DNA from: JANXQG01 sp963824275
Lineage (GTDB): Bacteria; Planctomycetota; Planctomycetia; Pirellulales; Thermoguttaceae
Length of the DNA: 64,000 nucleotides
Reading direction: 5' to 3'
NCBI GenBank assembly: GCA_963824275.1
Contig: CAWGOT010000005.1
Location: 62,001-126,000, forward strand
Each line of letters begins with the position of its first letter. Positions within the stretch are counted from its first letter, which is position 1. Positions 1 to 9,294 of the stretch are shown piece after piece. The notes beneath the pieces were generated by a model. That model searched no databases. It worked only from the letters and a program-made list of their open reading frames with translations, and was not told where the DNA came from. The position numbers were made by a program, and so were the translations under genes.

Positions 1-352
1 CGGCCGATAGCAGCGCAGCGCCTCGTTACCGAGGGCTTTGCTTCGTTGGCAAAAATGGCATGGCTGCCGCCGTCGAAAAACCGTGAGATTAAGAATTGCG
101 CACGACGGCAATTGCGGCCAGCAAGTACATTGTTGCGGCTCGGGGAATAATGTCAAGGAAACTTGCCACTAATCAGGACGTAGCGCAATGCGCGGCCTGA
201 GACAGACCTTCGGCGAGACCCCAGATTTAGGGACGAATCACCTTGCGATTGTCCGCCTTATCCGGTTGCTTCTGATCCCTGTCTCCCGGGTGCGGCAACG
301 GCCTTTTCCAGTTCCGAACAATCGTCGCGAAAAGCGGAAAATTCACCCGAGG
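1..352. other. No gene recognised at left edge
   Basis: No reading frame in this stretch shows family features. An 83-codon frame on the plus strand (188-439) overlaps the end of the AbiEii-like toxin gene and has an arginine-rich, low-information composition typical of chance frames in GC-rich DNA. The stretch is the region downstream of the minus-strand toxin gene and may hold its terminator, but I see no clear hairpin followed by a T run. Confidence 0.5.
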
Positions 353-1231
353 TCAATCGCCTCGAAGCATGGCGGCGAGCTTCTCAACCTCCGCGAAAGC
401 ATACTCGATGTCGAATGCCGCGTAATCGGCGCTTCTTAGTACGGGCTTGAGGTGCGTTTCCAACTGATCCTCAAGTAATCTTCTACGAGCCTCGCCGTTG
501 TCAATCACTGAGTTTCCCGGCACGGCGAGTTTCTGTCGAACCAGGTCGAGGAATCTCGGCTCACTGAAATCGAGACGCTGTGCGTGGGCAGCGTCGGCGA
601 TGTCAAAGATATCTCGGATTGCCGGTGGATCGCGCGTTAAAGCAGCTCTGACTTTTTCGGCATAGGTTTCACGCAATGTCAAAACGCAAAGAGACAGGGG
701 AAAGTCAGGCGATTCTCCTGGCAGGGGGTGCCGAAGCAAAGTGCGGCCATCGCAGAAAACTGGCGACTCGATGAAGGGCTCTCGCAGAGCCACCTCGACT
801 TTTACTATTTCCTGGTCGCCCGTTACTGCCGATTGGTACTGGAGCAACGCTTGATACTGGCGGCTTGCAAATTTTCCGATCAGTTGGTTGGATATGCTGA
901 GGGCCGGCAGACGTTCGGCAAGTTGTTCGAGATGTCGTCTGACGGGAGCCACGGCTTCACTTCGTTTTTTTCGGTTGGCCGTCATTGGGGTCGAGATCGC
1001 AAAGTCGAGATCCTCGCTCAGGCGATAGAAATCGGCATGCACCTTGCTCAGGCACGTGCCGCCTTTGAAGACGAGGCCGTTGGCGAAGAGGGGCTTGAAG
1101 TCTGCGAGGATCAGCGAGAAGTAGTAGTCCTTTTCGATCAATCGTTGCGCGAACCCGGACACAGCTTCGGTGAAGCTTAACGCCTGCCGGAAATCATCGG
1201 GAGTCTCATGTAGCTGAAGGAATTGTACCAT
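353..1231 (-). CDS. AbiEii/AbiGii-type nucleotidyltransferase toxin
   Basis: A 292-residue protein of the nucleotidyltransferase-fold toxin family. The hallmark is the block FKGGTCLSKVHADFYRLSED followed by LDF near residues 55-78: a GG-T motif, then the Arg-x-SEDLDF metal-binding acidic pair. The C-terminal half is helical, as in the family. Characterised AbiEii-like toxins transfer nucleotides to target RNAs such as tRNA and arrest growth or abort phage infection; the target here is unknown. The start codon lies 6 bases after the stop of the upstream AbiEi-like gene, so the two are probably cotranscribed and translationally linked, antitoxin first, as in known type IV pairs. Confidence 0.88.
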   Translation of the reverse strand: MVQFLQLHETPDDFRQALSFTEAVSGFAQRLIEKDYYFSLILADFKPLFANGLVFKGGTCLSKVHADFYRLSEDLDFAISTPMTANRKKRSEAVAPVRRHLEQLAERLPALSISNQLIGKFASRQYQALLQYQSAVTGDQEIVKVEVALREPFIESPVFCDGRTLLRHPLPGESPDFPLSLCVLTLRETYAEKVRAALTRDPPAIRDIFDIADAAHAQRLDFSEPRFLDLVRQKLAVPGNSVIDNGEARRRLLEDQLETHLKPVLRSADYAAFDIEYAFAEVEKLAAMLRGD

Positions 1232-1237
1232 TGACGA

Positions 1238-2044
1238 TTAGTCCCCATCGTTGATCGACGCGACCGCGCTTCGGCATCGTCGGGTTCCACGGAATGATTG
1301 AAGACGACTGGCGTAAGGCCCTTTCAAGGCGCAGATTTGCCGGACCGGAATAAGCCCGGCCGGAATCTTCTCCTGTTCGGACAACTCCGTAAGAAAGTGG
1401 CCAATCCGCCGAATTGTCCCCTGGTTGCCGAAATTCAACGTAGCGTCTACGAGATCCACCGTGCGGATCTTCTTCTCCGTTAGTTCATTCCGAATCCACG
1501 CAAGTGCGCGAGGAAGCGAGTTGAATCGGGACCAGTCGTAGACGGCGTCGACGAGGCTGCGGGCGCGCGAGGAGTAGATCAGGTCGATCTTCTCCGGAGT
1601 CGTGACCGTTTCCGTGTCCCCTAACCGATTCTCTGCGACACGGATCAGCGTCAACTCGACTTGCCCAATCCTGCGATCTCCACTGATGCGGGTATTGTAA
1701 GCGTACACGCGGTTCGGGACTTGTTCGTCCCACCCATACCGATGAAAGGCATTCGGGCCGCAAATCTGATATTGCCCGGCGCGATCCTGCATCAGCGTCG
1801 TCAGGGCCAGCGCTTCTCCCGGACTCCAGCGGCCGCCAAGTGGCAGCACCGCAGGCAACAGATAGAGGCCGCGGCGCACGCGGGCCGCGAGCCCGATTCG
1901 GGCCATCCCGCTAAGAACCTTGTGTTCCTGTTGGGCCGTCGTGCCAAGCAGACGCACCAAGTCCCCAGTGCGAATCTGTCGGATTTGCCGGTTCTGAGCC
2001 AGCGCCATGATCCTCGCTTCGAGTTCCGAAAGGCCTCTAGTCAT
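1238..2044 (-). CDS. AbiEi-type antitoxin (type IV toxin-antitoxin system)
   Basis: Antitoxin and autoregulator partner of the downstream nucleotidyltransferase toxin. The N-terminal region (LSELEARIMALAQN onwards) reads as a winged-helix domain, with the usual segment describing a helix-turn-helix then a basic wing (ARVRRGLYLLP). The central region with GEALALTTLM, the YQICGPNAFHRYGW block and the TPEKIDLIYS/ARSLVDAVYDW segment is typical of AbiEi proteins of about 270 residues. The reading frame is open to an ATG at 2080, but the extra 12 residues look non-family and the internal ATG at 2044 (MTRGLSELEA) gives a better N-terminus; neither start has a strong ribosome-binding site. The 3' end abuts the toxin gene. 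Confidence 0.82.
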   Translation of the reverse strand: MTRGLSELEARIMALAQNRQIRQIRTGDLVRLLGTTAQQEHKVLSGMARIGLAARVRRGLYLLPAVLPLGGRWSPGEALALTTLMQDRAGQYQICGPNAFHRYGWDEQVPNRVYAYNTRISGDRRIGQVELTLIRVAENRLGDTETVTTPEKIDLIYSSRARSLVDAVYDWSRFNSLPRALAWIRNELTEKKIRTVDLVDATLNFGNQGTIRRIGHFLTELSEQEKIPAGLIPVRQICALKGPYASRLQSFRGTRRCRSAVASINDGD

Positions 2045-2165
2045 TGTACTATATATCTTGTTACTTCCAAAATCTGGCATTTCAGCGATCTAGCATCATG
2101 GCCTTATTAAGTTCGTTAGCCAAGTCTGCGGCAATTCTAGGCTAAGAAGCCATATCCTGCAATAG

Positions 2166-2225
2166 CGTTGTACACTCTATGCAACGCTTGACTCATGGCA
2201 TATTCGTTGTACAATTAGAACAACG
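2166..2225. promoter_or_regulatory. Two matched operator-like palindromes
   Basis: Two copies of CGTTG-N11-CAACG occur at 2166-2186 and 2205-2225, with centres 39 bp apart (nearly four helical turns). Both share the same nine-base left side, CGTTGTACA. They lie between the divergent AbiEi gene and the plus-strand XRE gene, and the second ends only 12 bases before the XRE gene ATG at 2238. XRE proteins commonly bind such spaced inverted repeats and autoregulate. Assignment to the XRE protein rather than to AbiEi is inference. Confidence 0.6.
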
Positions 2226-2237
2226 AAAGGCAACGCC

Positions 2238-5200
2238 ATGCCGCCGACAAAAAATGCATTCGGCCGATTTTTCCGGAGCTGCAGAATCGCCCTCGGTCTG
2301 AATCTGAGCGAATTCTGCCGCCAGAACGGATTCGACAAGGGGAATGTCAGCCGGCTGGAGAGGGGGCTCACGAGGCCCCCAGAATCATCGGACCTGCTGC
2401 GCGCCTATGCGGTTGCCCTCCAACTCGAACCGAATTCCGAGCGTTGGGCGAAGTTTATGAGACTCGCGGCGATTGCGCGAGGAAAACTCCCTTCCCCGGT
2501 GTCTGATGAGCGCGCCGCCGCTATCGTGGAGATTTTTCAACGGCTCGAAATGCGGCTTCATGATCCATGGGTGAAAGCGCACGATCTTCAGCAATGGTCG
2601 CCGACCCGCGATGCGCAGGCGCACCTTCCCGCACTGATTCGAAAACTCGTTTATGCCTCAACGGAACTATCCGCTCGCATCGAGATGCCGGGCGGTGAAG
2701 GCGTTCAGCGCCACGGCTGGGACGGCATCGTTGATGCTGCAAGCAAATCACCCTTTGTCCCTGCCGGCATCAGCGGTTGGGAAATCAGCGTGGATCAGCG
2801 GCCGGCAGACAAGGCCGAGCAGGATTTCAAGGCAAGAACGAAGTATCCACTTGGACTTTCGCCGTCCGAGACGACGTTCGTCTTCGTCACATCACGGAAG
2901 TGGGATGGAAAGCAGAAGTGGCGCGACGAGAAGAGAGATTTGCGTATATGGAAAAGTGTTGAGGTCTACGACTCAAGCAACCTCGAAGCATGGTTGGAGT
3001 TGGCGCCGGGCGTTGACGCCTGGCTTGCGGAGCGGCTCAAGCGCCGGCCTGCCGGGGTTATTTCGATCAGCGACTATTGGGAGTCGTTGTCCCGTTTGTG
3101 CGAACCGCCATTGAAGCCGGTCGTGTTCCTCACGTCTCGTGAAAAGACGGGAGAGAAGTTGCGTGAGTTTCTGCTCGGCAAGCCTTGCGTGATGCCGATC
3201 GCGTGCCGCTCTCCAACGGAAGCGCTGGATTTCGCCGCGGCCTATCTGGAAACGGTCAAAGCGGAGGACGCACAATTCGCAATGGACGACGATGACCGAA
3301 TTCGCGTCCAGAGTCGCACGGTTGTCGTGAAGGACCGCGCAGTGGGACGGTCTCGCACAGGCAGACGGCCAACTGACTCTTCTCCCCATGCTTCCGCTGT
3401 CTCTATCTCTGACCGGCGAAGAACTAAGTGCGGCAGTCGGCCGCGGGCACCGGGTCCTTATCGCGGCCGCCCAGTTCTCGAACCACCGCGTGGAACCGGT
3501 CTCGCTTCCGCTGCCCTCGCGATACGATCTGGATTCGGCGTTGCGCAAATCAGGATTCGAAAAGGAGGCTGCGGCCAAGGCGGCTCGGGCGGCGGGCGGA
3601 AGCCTCTCTGTGCTGAAACGTTATGTTTCGAGGATCCCTAGCGAGCAGTTGCCTGGCTGGTGTCGAAGTCCCGAATTGGCCGACTTCCTGCCGATTCTTC
3701 TCGTTGGAGCGTGGGATGACGCCAACGAAGTCGACCGCGGCTTGCTATCGCGGTTGTCGAAGCGCCCCTATGGCGAGCTTCGGAACGTCGCGACCCGGCT
3801 AACGCTCACCGAGGATCCGCCATTGACGCGCAACGACACTCGGTGGCGACTAGTTTCGCCGGAAGACTCGTGGTGGTTGGTGGGAGAGGGGATAACCGAG
3901 GGAATAACCGCGGAATTGTTGCAGACCTTTGAGAAAACTGCGATTGAGGTTTTGCGCCAGCAAGATGGGCCGCTGTCTCGGTCGAGCAATAATGGCGGCG
4001 ACGCCTCCACCGGGCCAACGCGAGAACTGAGGGCCAGCGCCCTCCTGCGGCGTGGTATTGCCGAGACCGCGGCAATTCTCGGCTCAGGCTATGGGCCGGT
4101 CGCGAGGTTGCGCGGCGCCGAAGAACACGCGGCTGCGATCGTCCGCGCCACACTTCAGGGCGCCACGTGGCAAACTTGGGAGGCCCTTGGGGACGTGCTT
4201 CCGTTGCTTGCCGAAGCGGCGCCGGACGTGTTGCTCGACGCGATCAACAACGACCTGAAAAGGAAACGCCCGGAACTGGCGAAATTGCTTGCCGACGACG
4301 GAGATAACGCTTTTATATCGCGCTGCAAGCACGCCGGACTGCTATGGGCACTCGAAACAACTGCGTGGTCGCTTGATCTTCTCCCCAGAACCTGCACGCT
4401 TCTTGCCCAACTTGACGCGGTTGACAAGGGAGGAACCTGGGGCAATCGGCCCGCTGCCAGCTTGTGCGAAATCCTTCTCCCTTGGCATCCCCAGACGGCT
4501 GCTTGCGTCGAAAAACGCATTGGCGTTCTAAAATCCCTTGCCGCGCAAACGCCCGCAACGGCATGGAAGCTGCTGTTTGCAATGATGCCGCAACAGCTTT
4601 CCAGTGCTGACTCGACGCGTCGACCACTCTGGCGCGATTGGGCACCTGCGTGGCGCGAGGGTACGTCCGGCGCTGACTACTGGAAACAGGTGAATGCCGC
4701 CGCCGAGTTGATCGTCCAGTTGGTCGCCAACGATCCACGGCGATGGTCCAAGGTGCTCGATGAACTCCATTCGGTTCCCGAGCCCTATCGGAAGCAACTC
4801 ATCGATCGGCTGAGGGACTTGCCGGTCGATCAGATCGACCCGGACGAACGACGAGGTCTCGCCGAACATGTTCGCAAGACCATCCAACGTCATCGAGATT
4901 GCGTTGACGCGAATTGGGCACTCCGCACCGAATCGATCGACGCTCTGGAGCAGACACTGCCGCACTTGCTCCCGGTGGGAATGCGCGAACGGCATGCCTG
5001 GCTATTCGTGCCGTGGCTCGAGCTTGCGGGCTTCCGCGATGACTTCCAGCAGATGGAGGAGGAAGTCGCTCGTCTTCGCGCGGCGGCACTGCGAGAGATT
5101 GTCGACAAGGATGGATTTACCGGTGTTCTCAGACTTGCCGACATCGTCGAATCGCCCGGTCAGGTCGGAGCTGCGCTTGCGCACACTGAACTCGTCCCCG

Positions 5201-6405
5201 TCGAGCAAGTTTTGCCTGACCTCTTGGGAAGTTCGAATACCAATTACCGGTTGCTCGCAGGGGCCTATGCGAGAGAACGCATGTCCCGTGACGGCTGGGG
5301 TTGGGCTCACACCCTTTCGTTGGACAAATGGGATGCGAGAGACGCAGCAGTCTTCTTGTCCCGGGCGGGGATTGATCCTCAAGCATGGAGTTTGGCCGAG
5401 AGCCTGGGCCAGGACGTTTTCAGGGAGTACTGGATGACAGTCCCGGCCGACAGCCGTCTCGATCACCAACAGCTCGAATTCGCCTGTCAGAGATTGCTGG
5501 AGGCAGATCGTCCCGCGGACGCCATTCGCATTCTGAACAGGGTTCCCTTCGGCAAAGCCACCGTATCTCCATCCATTGTCATGGATGCGCTGACTGCGTG
5601 CCTGAAATGGGAGCCGTCTCACCCTGATATGAACGCTACGATCCGCATCGTCCAGGAGCTGTTCGGATGGCTTCAGAGGACAATCCAGTGCGATAACGAC
5701 GAACCAACGCGGCGACTTGCTAAGTTGGAGTGGGAGTTCCTGTCGCTGCTCGACGGCCTCGGCGCATCGCCGACGACTTTGATTCGTTGCCTCAGTGAGG
5801 ATCCCAAGTTCTTCGCTCAGGTAATCGCTTTGATATTCGGCTCGCAAGACGAGCGAGAGTCGGGCACGAAATCGGGCGCAACGCGACGGAACGCGAGCGA
5901 CTTGTACTGCCTGCTGATGAACTGGAACCACATACCCGGCACTCGGGCGGATCGCTCGATCGACGAAGAGCAGTTGCTTCGGTGGCTCGAATCTGCCCGC
6001 GCCCTGTGCCGCGAGTCAGGGAACCTCGACATTGCTGACTCGCAGATCGGCGAAATGCTGGCAAGACGGCGGCAACCGAAAGACGAGGCCACCAGGTGGC
6101 CATGTGAGGAAATCTGCGACGCCATCGAGGAAGCGAATAGTGACGATCTGGACGATGGCTTTCAAATCGGCGTTCTCAACAGTCGCGGCGTTACCGAGAG
6201 GTCGCCGCTCGACGGCGGTGATCTCGAACGCAAGGAGCGTGACAAGTACCGAAGATGGGCTGCACTTTGCGATGTCGACTGGCCCAGAACAGCCGCGTCG
6301 CTGCGCCGAGTTGCCGACACCTACGAATCCTATGCGCAACGAGAGGACACGCACGGCGGAACGAAGTCACGAACGTCATTGAATCTGGCAGTCATCGGCA
6401 GGTGA
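2238..6405 (+). CDS. XRE / nuclease-like / STAND-like giant protein, frame broken near 3339
   Basis: A protein of about 1390 residues when read across a one-base shift near 3336-3341 (the frame from 2238 becomes meaningless after VVVKDR, while the next frame continues QWDGLAQADGQ and stays open to 6405). Residues 8-75 form an XRE helix-turn-helix (LSEFCRQNGFDKGNVSRLER). Around residues 120-280 is a region with GWDG (160-163) and WEIS (181-184), a conserved Lys-Ala segment, then TTFVFVTSRKW and YDSSNLEAWLE; this resembles PD-(D/E)xK-type nuclease heads that sit on large NTPase-like defence proteins. The next region (about 300-560) has a STAND-like layout, but the expected Walker A is not intact (TSREKTGEKL). 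The remaining 800 residues are helical and probably an alpha-solenoid sensor. Start ATG 2238 follows a GAAAGG site. Function is inferred; I know no characterised homologue. The break may be an assembly error. Confidence 0.6.
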
Positions 6406-6672
6406 TTTACCAAACCCAGTTCCTAGCGATCTGCAGGCGGCTTTCCACAGGCGGAATCTTCAAGTGTTTGTGGGCTAAGAGGTTGCGACGAGTCCCGCCT
6501 GCGGCTCTTGGCCTGCTTGAAAACTCTCCTTGCTAACGCTTCGGGTTGGTCTCGTTGACAGAATCCCGTCACAATCTTTCATTCCGGTGAAACAATTTGC
6601 TTGCATTCCAGTCAGCTTCATAGCATAATCAGTGTAGATGGATAACGCTCACGGATCGCAGGAGTGGACCCA

Positions 6673-7455
6673 ATGCTAGGTGAAGAACGACGCAATCGCT
6701 TGCTGGAAATCGTGCGGAAACTCCAGTTTGCCTCCTTGCCCCAGTTGGTCGATTATCTGGGCGTTTCGGATTCCACAATCAGAAGGGATCTGGAAGTGCT
6801 GGAAGAGCAAGGACTGACGCGACGTATCCATGGCGGGGTGATTTTCGTGGGATCGGCCGCAAAACTCCCGCACTTTGAGGACCTTGAGCCGGCCCAGTGG
6901 AGCCTGAAAAAGGCCATCGCCCAGTGCGCCGCGGCCCTGATCGAGGATGATGATACAGTCCTTCTGGATGGGGGTAGCACCACCTATGAGTTGGCTAGAT
7001 TGCTGGTCGGCCGGCCGTTGCACGTGGTAACCAATTCCCTGCCGGTGGCCAATCTCTTCGCCTCGAATGCTAATAGCGACCTAGTATTGATCGGTGGCAA
7101 TATTTGTCCGCGGACCGGCGTGGTCCGCGGCCCTTATGCCGACCAGATGCTGTCCCATGTCCGCGTGCGAAAGACGATCCTCAGCACGGCTGCCGTGTCG
7201 GAAGAAGGCTTCTTCAACAATAACATGTTGTTGATCGAGACGGAACGCGCGATGATGAGGGCCGGCAAAGAAGTCATCGTGATCGCCGACAGCAGCAAGT
7301 TCGGCAACCACAGCCTGGGACACGTCTGCTCGCTGGGCACGGTCGACCAGGTGGTCGTTGATTCGCAGCTCAGCGACGAATGGAGGGCCAGGTTGACCGC
7401 CGCCGGCGTGAACCTGGTAATCGCCGAGGTCGGGGAACCGGTTGGCGCAACGTAG
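6673..7455 (+). CDS. DeoR-family transcriptional regulator
   Basis: A 260-residue DeoR-family repressor. The N-terminal DeoR helix-turn-helix is clear (RRNRLLEIVRKL, then LVDYLGVSDSTIRRDLEVLE and a wing with RRIHGGVIF). The C-terminal sugar-phosphate sensing domain carries DGGSTTYELARLL, VVTNSLPVANLF, LIGGN and the ADSSKFG segment. An in-frame GTG at 6664 exists, but ATG 6673 is preceded by AGGAG (6660-6664) at eight bases and is preferred. It lies directly upstream of the microcompartment genes on the same strand, so it probably represses them and responds to a phosphorylated sugar such as fuculose or rhamnulose 1-phosphate; the ligand is inferred from context. Confidence 0.9.
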   Translation: MLGEERRNRLLEIVRKLQFASLPQLVDYLGVSDSTIRRDLEVLEEQGLTRRIHGGVIFVGSAAKLPHFEDLEPAQWSLKKAIAQCAAALIEDDDTVLLDGGSTTYELARLLVGRPLHVVTNSLPVANLFASNANSDLVLIGGNICPRTGVVRGPYADQMLSHVRVRKTILSTAAVSEEGFFNNNMLLIETERAMMRAGKEVIVIADSSKFGNHSLGHVCSLGTVDQVVVDSQLSDEWRARLTAAGVNLVIAEVGEPVGAT

Positions 7456-7616
7456 GTCCTTCCTGCCGGGAAGGACGATTGCGGGCCGCGCCCCTGGAAA
7501 ATTTTGGGCCGCGACTGGTAGGACGATTGGCAATCCGTCTACGACTGGTAGGACGGATTGGCAATCCGTCTTACGAAATTATGGCAGAGAAGTCCTTTCC
7601 GGCAGAAAGGACCTAC
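7452..7616. repeat. Nested cluster of four palindromic elements
   Basis: Four short palindromes fill the space between the DeoR gene and pduL. At 7518-7542 and 7548-7574 are two copies of a hairpin of the form GTAGGACGGATTGGCAATCC followed by GTC(T)TAC. They are flanked by two copies of a second hairpin, at 7452-7476 (GTAGGTCCTT, then GGAAGGAC) and in inverted orientation at 7592-7616 (GTCCTTTCCGG, then GACCTAC). The outer pair faces inward around the inner pair, so the block can fold as one large cruciform. The stop codon of the DeoR gene lies in the first element. Confidence 0.85.
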
Positions 7617-7629
7617 TTGACGAGAAACC

Positions 7630-8292
7630 ATGAGCGTCGCCACAGCGATTGATCGGAACCTTATCGAGCAGATCGTGCGCGAGATCGTGCTGGCCCAGGT
7701 GGGCGGTCCGCCGGGCAAGCCGAATCTGGTGGTGAGCGTTTCGGCACGGCATTGCCACCTGACCGACGAAGATACGGAAACGCTCTTCGGCAAAGGACAC
7801 AAGCTGACCGTGCAGAAAGACCTGTACCAGGACGGCTTCTTCGCCGCGGAAGAAACGGTGATGGTCGTCGGTCCCAAGCGGCGGATGCTGCCGACGGTGC
7901 GGGTCTTGGGCCCCACGCGGCCGGAAACGCAGGTCGAATTGGCCTTCACCGACGGCATCTCGCTGGGCATCGACCTGCCGGTGCGGCTCAGCGGCAACCT
8001 TAAGGACACGCCGGGCTGTGTGCTGGTCGGCCCTCAGGGCGTCGTCGAATTGAAACAAGGCGTGATCCGCGCCGAGCGGCACGTCCACATGGGTCCCGAG
8101 GATGCCGCCTTTTTCGGCGTCAAGAGCGGCGACCTCATGAACCTGCGGGTCGATTCGACCTGCAGCGTCGTGTTCAACGGCCTGCAAGTGCGGGCCGGCA
8201 AGAACATCAAGCTGGAAGTCCACCTCGACACGGATGAAGGCAACGCCTGCGACCTGGATCACGCAACTAAGGTGGAGTTGTTCAAACCGTAA
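7630..8292 (+). CDS. pduL: PduL-type phosphate acyltransferase of the microcompartment
   Basis: A 220-residue PduL phosphotransacylase, which swaps CoA for phosphate on the acyl-CoA made by the aldehyde dehydrogenase. Seen here: two tandem PduL half-domains with the conserved histidines in VSARHCHL (about residues 40-47), RAERHVHMGPEDA (about 151-163) and LEVHLDTDEGNA near the C-terminus. These are the zinc-binding and active-site regions of the family. Residues 6-24 form an amphipathic helix (IDRNLIEQIVREIVLAQVG) matching the encapsulation peptides of the other enzymes in this locus. In a fucose/rhamnose microcompartment the substrate would be lactoyl-CoA or propionyl-CoA. It opens the operon after the repeat cluster. 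Confidence 0.93.
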   Translation: MSVATAIDRNLIEQIVREIVLAQVGGPPGKPNLVVSVSARHCHLTDEDTETLFGKGHKLTVQKDLYQDGFFAAEETVMVVGPKRRMLPTVRVLGPTRPETQVELAFTDGISLGIDLPVRLSGNLKDTPGCVLVGPQGVVELKQGVIRAERHVHMGPEDAAFFGVKSGDLMNLRVDSTCSVVFNGLQVRAGKNIKLEVHLDTDEGNACDLDHATKVELFKP

Positions 8293-8294
8293 AC

Positions 8295-8368
8295 GATGAA
8301 GGATGAGGGATGAAGGATGAAAAAGCAACGCGATTTTCGCTTCATCCCTCATCCCTCATCCTCCATCC
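8295..8368. repeat. Heptamer hairpin, GGATGAR family
   Basis: Tandem 7-bp units (GGATGAA, GGATGAG) on the left arm are followed after a 20-base AT-rich loop by the complementary TCATCCC/TCATCCT units on the right arm. The element occupies most of the space between pduL and the first shell gene and would form a long imperfect stem. The same family recurs at 9119-9250 and 45867-46071. Confidence 0.85.
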
Positions 8369-8400
8369 ACCCAATCCTTTAACCTCCGGAGAGTATCCTC

Positions 8401-8703
8401 ATGGCAAAGTCAATGGAAGCGTTGGGCATGATTGAAGTCAAGGGCTTTGTGGTCCTTGTCGAAGCCACCGACGCCATGCTGAAGGCCGCCAACGTCCAGT
8501 TCTATGGCTGGGACAAGGTCGGCAGCGGGCTGGTCAGTGCCTTCGTCGTTGGCGACGTGGCCGCCGTCAAGGCCGCCACCGACGCCGGCGCCGCAGCCGC
8601 GGGCCGGCTGGGCGAAGTCGTCAGCGTGCAGGTCATTCCGCGCCCGCACGAAGACCTTGGTCTCATTCTTCCGGCCGCCCAAAAGGCCGCCGGCGCGGAC
8701 TGA
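8401..8703 (+). CDS. BMC-H shell hexamer protein 1
   Basis: A 100-residue bacterial microcompartment shell protein with a single BMC domain (Pfam BMC, CcmK/PduA-like). The core has EALGMIEVKGFVVLVEATDA, the helical AAVKAATDAGAAAA segment and VQVIPRPHEDL close to the C-terminus, the last being a classic BMC-H signature. The domain assembles as hexamers that tile the facets of the shell; the pore residues cannot be assigned without modelling. It starts after GGAGAG (8387-8392). It is one of two BMC-H genes in this locus, separated from the second by a pair of hairpins. Confidence 0.95.
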   Translation: MAKSMEALGMIEVKGFVVLVEATDAMLKAANVQFYGWDKVGSGLVSAFVVGDVAAVKAATDAGAAAAGRLGEVVSVQVIPRPHEDLGLILPAAQKAAGAD

Positions 8704-8715
8704 AGTCAGACATTC

Positions 8716-8781
8716 GTAAGACGGATTGGCAATCCGTCCTACACGTGCAAGATTGTAAGACGGATTGCCAATCCGTCCTAC
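8716..8781. repeat. Tandem pair of ACGGATTGGCAATCCGT hairpins
   Basis: Two 27-base palindromes at 8716-8742 and 8755-8781, each starting GTAAGACGGATTG, with the complementary arm ending CAATCCGTCCTAC. They match the pair at 7518-7574 upstream of pduL, with G/C changes only in the loop and the arm ends. They fill the space between the two BMC-H genes. Whether they slow ribosomes or polymerase to tune the amounts of shell protein is not known. Confidence 0.85.
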
Positions 8782-8840
8782 ACGAAACCACCAATCGAAT
8801 CAAACCCAATCAAAACAAGCATCGAAGGGAAATCAGTACC

Positions 8841-9110
8841 ATGCAAGACGCCATTGGACTTCTGGAAACCAAAGGACTCGTGGCCCTCGTCGAGGCCACC
8901 GACGCCATGGCCAAGGCGGCCAACGTGACGATTGTGAAGCGCGTGCAGATCGGCGGCGGGCTGGTGACGACTATTGTCCGCGGCGACGTGGGCAGCGTCC
9001 GCGCCGCCGTCGAGGCCGGGGCCGCCGCCGCGCAGCAGGCCGGCGAACTGGTCGCCAGCCACATCATCCCCCGCCCGGCCGACGGGGTGGTCGCGGCGTA
9101 CCTGTCGTAA
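8841..9110 (+). CDS. BMC-H shell hexamer protein 2
   Basis: An 89-residue BMC-domain shell protein starting at ATG 8841 (MQDAIGLLETKGLVALVEAT). The reading frame is open further upstream, but that part is repeat DNA. A GAAGGGA site (8823-8829) precedes the start. Key features are the ETKGLVALVEATDAM block, the glycine-rich QIGGGLVTTIVRGDV stretch that forms the pore-facing loop in the family, and IIPRPADGV at the C-terminus. It is close in sequence to the preceding BMC-H gene, so the pair probably arose by duplication and may form facets with different pores. Confidence 0.95.
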   Translation: MQDAIGLLETKGLVALVEATDAMAKAANVTIVKRVQIGGGLVTTIVRGDVGSVRAAVEAGAAAAQQAGELVASHIIPRPADGVVAAYLS

Positions 9111-9118
9111 GGCAAAGA

Positions 9119-9250
9119 AGGGATAAAGGATGAAGGATTAGGGATGAAAGTTGAAAGATGAGGGATGAGGGATGAGGGATGAGGATTGAACGTTTCTCTC
9201 ATCTATCATCTCTCATCTCTTATCCCTCATCTCTCATCACTTATCCCTCA
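9119..9250. repeat. Heptamer hairpin, GGGATGA family
   Basis: A purine-rich left arm of GGGATGA units is followed by a right arm of CTCATCT/TTATCCC/TCATCTC units, forming a hairpin of more than 50 bp of imperfect stem between the second BMC-H gene and the acetate kinase gene. It contains no gene. Some computed reading frames start inside it but these are artefacts of its low complexity. Confidence 0.85.
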
Positions 9251-9294
9251 CCCGGTGTCCCAGCCACCCGCCCCTGGCCGCTCGAAAGGACTCC

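Noticed and set aside
188..439. 83-codon plus-strand gene at left edge
   Set aside because: Overlaps the toxin 3' end, has no ribosome-binding site and no recognisable pattern.
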